A stretch of DNA of 6,061 nucleotides from contig JBMNVT010000037.1 of NCBI GenBank assembly GCA_050947015.1, forward strand, positions 1 to 6,061, in the 5' to 3' direction. Numbering within the stretch: the stretch's first letter is position 1; every line of letters begins with the position of its first letter. The notes beneath the pieces were generated by a model. That model was given only the letters and a program-made list of their open reading frames with translations. It was not told the DNA's origin and ran no database searches. Below, piece after piece: positions 1 to 5,418 of this stretch. The DNA is from CAKXIK01 sp050947015. GTDB lineage: Bacteria > Bacillota > Clostridia > Oscillospirales > Acutalibacteraceae. The position numbers and the translations under genes are program-made.

Positions 1-22
1 GCCAGACAGCTCGCTGTCTGGC
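1..22 (-). terminator. Perfect hairpin, possible terminator of the minus-strand small ORF
   Basis: The arms GCCAGACAGC (1-10) and GCTGTCTGGC (13-22) are exact reverse complements around a 2-base centre, so an RNA would form about 8 pairs with a GCUCGC-like loop. No T-run follows on the plus strand. On the minus strand the T-run would lie to the left of position 1, outside the window. The position 100 bases beyond the minus-strand ORF ending at 122 fits a terminator for that transcript, but a plain inverted repeat or an element end cannot be excluded. Confidence 0.4.
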
Positions 23-121
23 AAAGGCATTACAACAATTTTCCCATGCGTCCTCTCAACTGGATCTCTCCCAAAGCTGTCCTATTTTCTTTCCCTAATG
101 TGTAACACATCATTGACAAAC

Positions 122-286
122 CTACACGTTCAGGCAGTCATCCTTGAGAATAGCATGGATATTTTGCAGCAATTCAAGACAACGATTTTCAGTCAGCCGT
201 TCTAAGCCGGATTCCAGCTGCGGAAAAGAGATTTTTACATCATATTGGCATAAAATATTAGCAAGCAATTGCTGAGTAAAATTCAT
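122..286 (-). CDS. Small 54-aa protein, probably C-terminally shortened
   Basis: The ATG at 286-284 has a GGAGAG Shine-Dalgarno at 301-296 and a near-consensus minus-strand promoter further upstream. The product starts MNFTQQLLANILCQYDVKIS and ends ILKDDCLNV. From memory it resembles a group of small (about 70-85 aa) Clostridia proteins with a pattern like C-x-x-L-L-x-x-I-x-x-I-L-x-D-D-x-L followed by a C-F-x-x-I-x-x-I-V stretch; their function is unknown to me. Here the TAG comes right after the DDCLN segment. Reading on in the next frame gives CRFVNDVLHIRERK and then TAG, which could be the lost continuation, so a frameshift is possible. The gene diverges from an XRE regulator and shares its operator-like dyad. 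Function unassigned. Confidence 0.5.
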   Translation of the reverse strand: MNFTQQLLANILCQYDVKISFPQLESGLERLTENRCLELLQNIHAILKDDCLNV

Positions 287-309
287 TTTGCTGCACTCTC
301 CTTTATAAT
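282..309 (+). promoter_or_regulatory. Weak promoter of the XRE regulator
   Basis: TATAAT (304-309) is a consensus -10 inside the left arm of the dyad. The best -35 is a poor TTCATT (282-287) at a 16-base spacing, lying over the start codon of the divergent ORF. The intrinsic promoter strength would be lower than that of the minus-strand promoter, as is common for a self-limiting repressor gene. Confidence 0.4.
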
Positions 310-330
310 ACGTTTATGTAACGTATTATA
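304..330. promoter_or_regulatory. Perfect 11-bp dyad between divergent genes, candidate XRE operator
   Basis: TATAATACGTT (304-314) and AACGTATTATA (320-330) are exact reverse complements around a 5-base centre. Each arm holds a TATAAT hexamer: 304-309 read on the plus strand and 330-325 read on the minus strand. Bound protein would cover both -10 boxes. XRE proteins commonly bind such short dyads next to their own gene, so autoregulation by the adjacent regulator is the natural inference. Confidence 0.7.
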
Positions 331-354
331 GCGCAAAATATTTGATAAAGTCAA
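325..354 (-). promoter_or_regulatory. Promoter of the 54-aa minus-strand ORF
   Basis: On the minus strand, TTGACT (354-349), an 18-base spacer and TATAAT (330-325) form a near-consensus sigma-A promoter. It lies about 40 bases upstream of the ATG at 286. The -10 is inside the right arm of the dyad. The -35 falls in the untranslated leader of the divergent XRE gene. Confidence 0.65.
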
Positions 355-386
355 GTAAAATACGCGATATAGACGTGGAGTGCGAT

Positions 387-647
387 ATGAAAAAAATACT
401 GTATTATAACAATAAAAACTTGATTTCAAGGCAGCTGCGGAAACTACGAACGGAACAGCACCTGTCTCAGGGCGACCTGGCAGCTCGAATGCAGACCATG
501 GGAATCAGCATTGATCAGCAAATGATCAGTAAAATTGAAAACAATACCCAATTTGTAACAGATTATGAGCTTGCCTGCTTTTGTGAAATTTTCGGCATCA
601 GTCTGCGGGAAATGCTCTGTGAATTTTATGAAAAATATGCAAATTAA
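387..647 (+). CDS. XRE-family helix-turn-helix regulator, 86 aa
   Basis: A single-domain DNA-binding protein of the Xre/Cro (HTH_3) family. The segment LISRQLRKLRTEQHLSQGDL (residues 12-31) holds helix 1 and the start of the HTH. SIDQQMISKIEN (about 41-52) is the recognition helix with the typical IxKIE ending. ELACFCEIFGISLREML (about 61-77) is the closing helix. The frame is open upstream to a TTG at 342, but the ATG at 387 has GGAG (377-380) at a 6-base spacing, so I use it. The gene diverges from a 54-aa ORF across a perfect dyad and probably represses both directions. It ends 1 base before the hairpin that terminates the convergent gene. Such small regulators are frequent in prophages and integrative elements, but no integrase is seen here. 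The HTH assignment is firm; the target is inferred. Confidence 0.9.
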   Translation: MKKILYYNNKNLISRQLRKLRTEQHLSQGDLAARMQTMGISIDQQMISKIENNTQFVTDYELACFCEIFGISLREMLCEFYEKYAN

Positions 648-682
648 AAAGCCGCTGTATTCTGATTGGAATCCAGCGGCTT
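646..682 (-). terminator. Intrinsic terminator of the minus-strand operon
   Basis: AAGCCGCTG (649-657) and CAGCGGCTT (674-682) are exact reverse complements, with an inner ATTC/GAAT pairing (659-662/669-672). Read on the minus strand, the stem is followed by TTTTTAAT, a proper U-tract. It starts 8 bases after the stop of the frameshifted minus-strand gene. On the plus strand the stem is followed by TTCGTGG, so it should stop XRE transcripts poorly. Confidence 0.85.
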
Positions 683-690
683 CGTGGCGT

Positions 691-1217
691 TTATGGCCTG
701 TATTGCTCAATTTCCTCAATCATGGCGTAAACATTTGCTACGGGAGTCCCATGCACAATTGCGTTGGAAGGCCCCGGAATATAGTTGATGCCGCCGGAGT
801 CGCGTCGGAACTCCGCCCGCAATGATTGGAAACTCCGCCCCCGCAAGCCTTTTCAGCTCCAGCTGGCTTTGGTAAATCTGCTCCAGTGCCTGCGGAGAGG
901 GATCGGCGCCTTGTTCCGTTTCTGCGGCATATTTTTCGGCAATGTCCTCGGGTTCCGTTACCGGCGACGTGTCCTCAATTAATCCGTAGGTTTGGGTTTC
1001 CGGGTAAAAGCGCTTAATCTGGTGAGAGCCGTCCTCTCTGCCGAACAGAAGCGTGTATGCGTCCAGCCAGGATTTTTTCCTCGTGGAAATGGAGGCTGTC
1101 CGAGCCTGTATCTGCAGGGTATCCGAGGATCTCGCTGGCAACGGAACAGGCGATCGCAGGAAAGTAGAAGGGCTTTTTGTGTTCCAGAACGGCGCAATAC
1201 CGCTCAAAACGGCTCAT
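691..1217 (-). pseudogene. Unrecognised gene broken by two frameshifts (174 codons if repaired)
   Basis: The start is clear: ATG at 1217-1215 with GGAGGT 8 bases upstream. The first frame reads MSRFERYCAVLEHKKPFYFP and stays sense-like to HFHEEK near a run of six A's (about 1075), then would end at a TAA about 60 bases on. A skip of one base there continues as SWLDAYTLLFGREDGSHQI and then PETQTYGLIEDTSPVTEPED to KRLAGAEF. A second one-base skip around 815-840 continues as RRDSGGINYIPGPSNAIVHG and ends IEEIEQYRP at TAA 693-691. Both shifts have the same sign and the total becomes a multiple of three. No signal peptide or membrane segment is evident, the middle is acidic, and I recognise no family. 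The gene follows the AraC gene on the same strand and ends at a strong terminator. Recent decay or sequencing errors are both possible. Confidence 0.7.
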
Positions 1218-1256
1218 AGGTGTTCACCTCCGCATTAAAAAGAATGAGTCATATTG

Positions 1257-1285
1257 ATGATAGAAGACTGCCTCCAGGAATACAA
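1257..1285 (-). promoter_or_regulatory. Possible own promoter of the frameshifted gene
   Basis: On the minus strand TTGTAT (1285-1280) and TATCAT (1262-1257) are spaced by 17 bases, about 40 bases before the ATG at 1217. Each hexamer departs from consensus at one or two positions. No terminator is visible between the AraC stop at 1335 and this site, so read-through from the AraC promoter is also possible. Confidence 0.35.
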
Positions 1286-1334
1286 ACGCAAATGCAGACC
1301 GATAAGCGCTGTTTTCAAGAGAGACTTCCGGTGT

Positions 1335-2237
1335 TTATCGTCGGTGCAGGATCCGGAACCGGGAAGGAGAAACGCCGTTTTTATCAAGAAACTGGCGGTT
1401 CAGGCCGGAAACATCGGCAAACCCGGCTTCGGACGCGATCTGAAGGATTTCCTCGTCGGTGGAAAGCAGAAGCTGCTCGGCGCGGTGAACGGCCGCATGC
1501 AGAATATACTCCTTGGGAGCGCTGCCGGTTGCCCGGCGAAACACGCGGCGAAAATTCGGCTCGCTCATAGAGCAAAGCGCGGCAAGCGACGCAACTGTTG
1601 GCTGAGTTCCCTGCGCAAGCTGCCGCTGAATTTGCCGCAGAGCCGGTGAAACCTGAGTCAAAACCGGATTTTGCTGCAGCGTCAGCTTCGGCAGTGCAGC
1701 GGAGCCGCGGGAAAGCTCGCAAAGCAGTTCGCAAAGCAGCGCGCCGCAAAGCTCCCGGCGGCGGGGCTTCACGCTGCCAGAGCTGAGAATCTCGCGGAAA
1801 AAATGCACGGCGGGTTCGTGGATTTGGGGCTGTTCCGCGCGGGAAAACACCCCGAAAAGCCCCATTTCATTCTGCAGCCATTCCTCCAGCACGGGAGGGC
1901 TTAAAAAGCCGAGCGAGGGCAGCAGCGTTGCCGGGTTCAGACTGATAAAGTGCCATCGGCTCGGGCCGCCCGGCCTGCTGCGGTTGTAATGCTTCTGATA
2001 CGGGAAAATAATCTGAATATCGCCTGCCGAAAACGGGAAAACCCTGTCTTCGGCATAACACTCCCCACTCCCACTGACGCACCAGCCAAGTTCCAGAACA
2101 CTGTGGTAATGCAAATAAGTCACATCGTAAATTTTCAGCTCGCACACCGCGGGGTTTAAAATCCGCAGGGTTTCATCCAGAGCGGCTGCGTCTTCGTAAA
2201 TTGCCGGCAGCGGCGGTTGGGATGATCGATTTTGCAA
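1335..2237 (-). CDS. AraC-family transcriptional regulator with cupin sensor domain, 300 aa
   Basis: A two-domain AraC/XylS regulator. The N-terminal part (about residues 30-110) has the cupin pattern of sugar-sensing members: H43, H45 and E49 in a YLHYHSVLEL segment, a glycine-rich turn, AGD at 71-73, then P79 and H83. The C-terminal hundred residues carry two HTH motifs: TVASLAALCSMSEPNFRRVF, and the IASEAGFADVSGLNRQF segment followed by GVSPSRFR, the usual AraC signature end. The start is TTG (2237-2235) with GGAGG at 2250-2246, 8 bases away; no ATG nearby fits. It diverges from the ADP-ribosylglycohydrolase gene, so it probably controls that gene in response to a small ligand, likely a sugar or glycoside. 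The ligand cannot be told from the sequence. The length is normal for the family. Confidence 0.95.
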   Translation of the reverse strand: MQNRSSQPPLPAIYEDAAALDETLRILNPAVCELKIYDVTYLHYHSVLELGWCVSGSGECYAEDRVFPFSAGDIQIIFPYQKHYNRSRPGGPSRWHFISLNPATLLPSLGFLSPPVLEEWLQNEMGLFGVFSRAEQPQIHEPAVHFFREILSSGSVKPRRRELCGALLCELLCELSRGSAALPKLTLQQNPVLTQVSPALRQIQRQLAQGTQPTVASLAALCSMSEPNFRRVFRRATGSAPKEYILHAAVHRAEQLLLSTDEEILQIASEAGFADVSGLNRQFLDKNGVSPSRFRILHRR

Positions 2238-2259
2238 GGTGTTCGCCTCCTTTTGCGTA

Positions 2260-2306
2260 GCGGCATTTTCCTGATTCCATTATACTGAAATCACAGAAAA
2301 CCGCAA
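2260..2306. promoter_or_regulatory. Overlapping divergent promoters with an imperfect dyad, candidate AraC-type site
   Basis: On the minus strand TTGCGG (2306-2301), a 16-base spacer and TATAAT (2284-2279) form a good promoter for the AraC gene. On the plus strand TATACT (2281-2286) is a good -10 for the hydrolase gene, but no -35 resembling TTGACA sits 16-18 bases upstream, which suggests activator dependence. The two -10 boxes share bases 2281-2284. Around them lies a gapped dyad: GCGG, TTTTC and TGATT on the left (2260-2276) against AATCA, GAAAA and CCGC on the right (2289-2304), with 1-2 base indels. The binding protein is inferred. Confidence 0.5.
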
Positions 2307-2325
2307 TGTGAAAGGAGTGTTTTTT

Positions 2326-3789
2326 ATGATTCGATTTAACCAAAAGGCTTTGCGCGACCGAATTTATGCGTGTTGGGTGGGCAAAAACATCGGCGGAACG
2401 ATGGGAACCCCGTTTGAAGGAGCACAGCAGCTCAACGACATTCAGGGCTTTTCCACGCCGGAGGGAACGGTTTTGCCGAACGATGATCTCGACCTGCAGC
2501 TGGTCTGGCTGCGCGCAGTGGATGAGCACGGCCCTGAGGCGATTGATTCCAAGCTGCTGGGGGAATATTGGTGCAGCTATGTCGGTCCGTGCTGGAACGA
2601 ATACGGCGTCGGCAAGGCGAACCTGCGTGAAGGACTGCTTCCGCCGCTTTCGGGCGCAATGAACAATGAAAAGTGGATGAATTCCAATGGGGCATGGATC
2701 CGTACCGAAATCTGGGCGTGCCTTTACCCCGGAAACCCGGTCAGGGCGGTCAGAATGGCATATGAGGATGCCTGTGTTGACCACGGCATCGGCGAAGGTA
2801 CGGCGGCGGCAATGTTTGTTGCCGCAATGGAAAGCGCTGCGTTTGTTCTGCGGGACCTGCGCGCGCTGATACGCATCGGGTTGGCTTCCATTCCGGAAAA
2901 TTGCCGCGTTGCGCAAAGTGTGCGTCTGGTCTGCAAGGCGTTTGACGACGGAGAGGACTGGAAAACGGCACGGCAGCTTTTGGTGGAAGACAGCGCCGAT
3001 CTGGGCTGGTTTCAGGCGCCGGCCAACGTCGCGTTTGTTCTTCTTGGCATGCTTTACGGCGGCGGGGATTTCAAAAAATCGATGATTCTGGCCATCAACT
3101 GCGGCGACGATACCGACTGCACCGGCGCAACGCTTGGATCTCTGTTCGGAATTCTGTATGGGATGGAGGGTATTCCGCAGGATTGGCGCAGACATATCGG
3201 TGATAAAATCGAAACGCTTTCCATCATCAAGGGGAACGGCTATTTTCCGCGCACCTGCACCGAGCTTACCGATTGTGTGATGAGCCTGATTCCCGCTGCG
3301 GCGAGACCGTCGCTGCCGGATCTGATAGATGCGCCGGAGCGAACGATACTGTTTGGCGACGAGGCGGAGGATTTTTCCGCCGTGACGGAGGAATCCCTCT
3401 GCAGCCGCGCGCTGGCCGACGAAGTCTTTTCCTGCTCGCCGTTCAGCTTCACCGCTCAAAACGCCTATGTTTCCGCGCGGATTGAATTTGAACGCGAGCC
3501 GTATCTTTCCCCGGAAAAACCGCTGACGGGCAAGGTTACGCTGACGCCGGTCTTTTTCCTGGAACAGCGGCACTATCACCTTCGCTGGTTTGTGCCGGAT
3601 GGCGTTTCGGTCAGCTGTGCCGCAAATCTGTACACCAACCGCCCTGGTTCTCCGCGGAGGGAGCACGCTTCGGCCGAATTTACATTCACGACGGACCGCC
3701 CGATCGGCGCTTCGGTTCGCGCGGTTCTTGAAATTACCTGCGACGGCCGTCCGACCGCGCTTTATGCTTCGGCAACGGTGCTGGGATGA
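2326..3789 (+). CDS. ADP-ribosylglycohydrolase (DraG/ARH) family protein, 487 aa
   Basis: The family (Pfam ADP_ribosyl_GH) comprises all-helical, Mg-dependent enzymes that hydrolyse ADP-ribosyl or related N/O-glycosidic bonds. Family marks are the N-terminal WVGKNIGGTMGTPFEG (17-32), the first acidic metal site as NDDLDLQ (52-58) in place of the usual TDDT, and the second site as CGDDTDCTGA (259-268), giving the D-T-D pair at D262/D264. The threonine that follows in ARH3-like enzymes is a cysteine here. DraG/ARH catalytic domains are about 300-350 aa; beyond about residue 340 this protein has an extra, strand-rich tail (SARIEFEREPYLSPEKPLTG and onward), perhaps a beta-sandwich. The ATG at 2326 has AAAGGAG 8 bases upstream; an in-frame GTG at 2308 lacks a site. 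There is no signal peptide, so it is probably cytoplasmic. The divergent AraC gene suggests a catabolic substrate rather than reversal of protein ADP-ribosylation. The family is certain, the substrate unknown. Confidence 0.93.
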   Translation: MIRFNQKALRDRIYACWVGKNIGGTMGTPFEGAQQLNDIQGFSTPEGTVLPNDDLDLQLVWLRAVDEHGPEAIDSKLLGEYWCSYVGPCWNEYGVGKANLREGLLPPLSGAMNNEKWMNSNGAWIRTEIWACLYPGNPVRAVRMAYEDACVDHGIGEGTAAAMFVAAMESAAFVLRDLRALIRIGLASIPENCRVAQSVRLVCKAFDDGEDWKTARQLLVEDSADLGWFQAPANVAFVLLGMLYGGGDFKKSMILAINCGDDTDCTGATLGSLFGILYGMEGIPQDWRRHIGDKIETLSIIKGNGYFPRTCTELTDCVMSLIPAAARPSLPDLIDAPERTILFGDEAEDFSAVTEESLCSRALADEVFSCSPFSFTAQNAYVSARIEFEREPYLSPEKPLTGKVTLTPVFFLEQRHYHLRWFVPDGVSVSCAANLYTNRPGSPRREHASAEFTFTTDRPIGASVRAVLEITCDGRPTALYASATVLG

Positions 3790-3812
3790 TGCACTGAAAT
3801 TCCAATATTTTT

Positions 3813-3859
3813 ATGCGTCTGCAAACAGAGTGTTAAAAAATGCAGGCGCATTTTCTTTT
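3813..3859 (+). terminator. Intrinsic terminator of the glycohydrolase gene
   Basis: ATGCGTCTGCA (3813-3823) pairs with TGCAGGCGCAT (3841-3851) through 11 pairs including one G-U. The loop itself contains AACA/TGTT. The stem runs into TTTTCTTTT (3851-3859). It starts 23 bases after the TGA and isolates the hydrolase from the next promoter. Confidence 0.85.
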
Positions 3860-3877
3860 GAGAAAAAGTAAATTTTT

Positions 3878-3908
3878 CATTTTGAGGGTTGACAGTTTTC
3901 TCAAAATG
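3878..3908. promoter_or_regulatory. Perfect 9-bp dyad over the -35 box
   Basis: CATTTTGAG (3878-3886) and CTCAAAATG (3900-3908) are exact reverse complements around 13 bases that contain the TTGACA box. A dimer bound here would block polymerase. The winged-helix regulator at the end of this operon is the obvious candidate, but the link is inferred from position only. Confidence 0.5.
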
Positions 3909-3917
3909 AGGTATTAT
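3889..3917 (+). promoter_or_regulatory. Strong promoter of the secreted/membrane/regulator operon
   Basis: Consensus TTGACA (3889-3894), a 17-base spacer and TATTAT (3912-3917) form a near-ideal sigma-A promoter. The start of transcription would be near 3924, leaving a leader of about 55 bases before the ATG at 3978. With such strong core elements, control is expected to be by repression, and two dyads overlap the region. Confidence 0.85.
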
Positions 3918-3923
3918 AAGCGC

Positions 3924-3946
3924 ATAACTTTATAAAATAAAGTTAT
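3924..3946. promoter_or_regulatory. Perfect 10-bp dyad at the transcription start
   Basis: ATAACTTTAT (3924-3933) and ATAAAGTTAT (3937-3946) are exact reverse complements around AAA. The dyad begins at the expected +1 of the strong promoter. It could be a second operator or a short 5' hairpin that stabilises the mRNA. All but two of its pairs are A-T and its loop is 3 bases, so a DNA-level role seems likelier. Confidence 0.5.
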
Positions 3947-3977
3947 ATAAACGCAACGACGGCAGAAAAGCATATTG

Positions 3978-4598
3978 ATGTCGTTGCTAAAAAAGATTGT
4001 AAAATTGGTATCATCGCTGTTGGCTGTTATATTAATTTTGAACTGTTTGTGCATGAGCACATTGGCAGCAACCATTCCTGATCCGTATCACGCTATTCTT
4101 AATGCAATCAATAAAGAATACGACCTGGAATTAGGGTACGTTACCGTCGATCCTAATACTATTTCAGTCGAGGACTACGAAAAAGTTACAAGAGAAACTG
4201 CGGAGAAGCAAAGAACTCTGCTTGATCGGATGACCTATCGAGAAAGAAGGATTTTAGCAAAACCTTTGTCTCAAGAAATGATGGCAGCTTCAAGTTCAAT
4301 AATTACAGTTACGAAAACACAGAATGTATGGGATTTATCCGCATATTAAATAACATTGACCTATAACTATAATGAATCTACACACCAATGCACATCTCCC
4401 AGAAACGTAAGCATAGGGGTGAACTGGATATTGCTTCCGATTTCAAATACATCTTTTTCTGTAACAAGCGGACCAACATATAAGTTTCTTGATGCATCGC
4501 GCACTATCGGAGTTACATATATTGGAACTCTCCGCTACAATAATTCCGGAGTGGAATATACAAATTATAAAGCATATGCAGAATTTGGAGGAAAATGA
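3978..4598 (+). pseudogene. Secreted protein gene split by one in-frame TAA (about 206 residues)
   Basis: The first part starts MSLLKKIVKLVSSLLAVILI, a classic signal peptide with lysines, a hydrophobic core to about residue 25, and a likely signal peptidase I cut near STLAA (27-31). The mature part begins TIPDPYHAILNAINKEYDLE. It stops after VWDLSAY at TAA 4347-4349. The same frame then continues without interruption as ITLTYNYNESTHQCTSPRNV to KAYAEFGGK and TGA at 4596-4598. No Shine-Dalgarno precedes this second part, so it is not a separate gene. A single-base change such as CAA to TAA would explain the break. The N-terminal half is charged and helical, the C-terminal half strand-rich. The start itself has only a weak ribosome site. 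The gene is AT-rich compared with the hydrolase. I recognise the general look of small secreted Clostridia proteins but no function. A truncated 123-aa product may still be made. Confidence 0.65.
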
Positions 4599-4630
4599 TA
4601 AACAGATTTATTTGTAATGGGAGGGTCTTT

Positions 4631-5353
4631 ATGGATGGTTCGAATCCAATGACAGCCGCAGAAAACTTTGACCTCATTCAAAAAACGTTTGTACAAGCAA
4701 AAAACGACTACACCGGGCTTGCTCTTTTTTGGCTTATTTTCAGCGGAATCAATCTGTTGTCCGCTGTTTTGGATTATGCTGGCGCGTTTGCCCGGAATCC
4801 ATGGGTCGATTATTTGGGCAATATCATTCCGCCACTGCTGATAATACTTTCCTTTTTTTTAATTTTCCGGAAAGAAAGCCGGATTACGAACAGATATTAC
4901 CTTGGATGCTTGGCTATATGGGGAATACCGGCAGTTTTGTTACCGGTGTTTGGGTTGGCTGTCCGATTGTGCACAGGTATTTTTCCAATCGAAAACAATG
5001 CGGCGGCACAGGTTCTGCGCAGAGCGGCCGACCACCAGGCGCTGCTGAATATGCTGCTGCTCTGTTCCTGTTTTATAATCTGCGCGGTGCTGTTAAACAA
5101 AAAATGGCTGTCTGTCGTCGGAGCCACCGTGCTTCTGCTGAGTTGGTCACTTGATCTTTTGGATTCCGCAGGGCTTTTGAATTTTGTGGTTCGTACGGCA
5201 AGCGGAGTTATCGCGACGGTTTCAGTCCCTCTACTGTTTTCCCATTTTTGTATGGCCTTCGGTTATTTGTCCGCCGCGCTGCTTCTTCGGGCGGAGATGA
5301 AAAAGAGCAGCACCGTTTTTTCCGGCAGCGGAATGAAAGCGGAAAAGAGCTAG
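4631..5353 (+). CDS. Integral membrane protein with about six membrane segments, 240 aa
   Basis: Hydrophobic segments lie at about residues 28-48, 61-79, 91-113, 137-155, 159-177 and 191-219. A soluble N-terminus of about 27 residues and a short charged C-terminal tail flank them, both probably cytoplasmic. I see no catalytic or transporter motif and do not recognise the family. Two starts compete: the ATG at 4595 overlaps the previous stop (ATGA) with GGAGG only 3 bases away, while the ATG at 4631 has GGGAGGG (4619-4625) at a better spacing; I choose 4631. It lies between a secreted-protein gene and a winged-helix regulator, in one transcription unit by spacing. A sensor or anti-regulator partner of that DNA-binding protein is possible but unproven. 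Confidence 0.8.
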   Translation: MDGSNPMTAAENFDLIQKTFVQAKNDYTGLALFWLIFSGINLLSAVLDYAGAFARNPWVDYLGNIIPPLLIILSFFLIFRKESRITNRYYLGCLAIWGIPAVLLPVFGLAVRLCTGIFPIENNAAAQVLRRAADHQALLNMLLLCSCFIICAVLLNKKWLSVVGATVLLLSWSLDLLDSAGLLNFVVRTASGVIATVSVPLLFSHFCMAFGYLSAALLLRAEMKKSSTVFSGSGMKAEKS

Positions 5354-5363
5354 GGAAAAATGT

Positions 5364-5377
5364 AAACCGTACAGTTT
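5364..5377. promoter_or_regulatory. Near-palindrome upstream of the winged-helix gene
   Basis: AAACCGTACAGTTT matches its own reverse complement at 12 of 14 positions, and it sits 41 bases before the ATG of the regulator. It could be a binding site or a chance match. No -35/-10 pair is evident in this gap, so the regulator is probably read from the upstream promoter. Confidence 0.25.
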
Positions 5378-5418
5378 TTCAAAGCTGATTTGCTGGGTCA
5401 AAGGAAATAGGGAGGATT

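Noticed and set aside
342..386. Upstream TTG start for the XRE gene
   Set aside because: The added 15 residues lack a Shine-Dalgarno and family similarity. The ATG at 387 has GGAG at a good distance.
1070..1080. Programmed frameshifting at the six-A run
   Set aside because: The needed shift is +1, not the -1 typical of A-rich slippery sites. A second shift downstream would also be required, so decay or sequence error is simpler.
2173..3666. Long 497-codon minus-strand ORF
   Set aside because: It lies antisense to the glycohydrolase gene, has a basic low-complexity product rich in Arg/His, no family motif and no ribosome site. It is a shadow of the GC-rich third codon positions.
4356..4598. 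Independent gene starting at TTG 4356
   Set aside because: No ribosome site, no signal peptide, and it continues the same frame right after the TAA of the secreted-protein gene.
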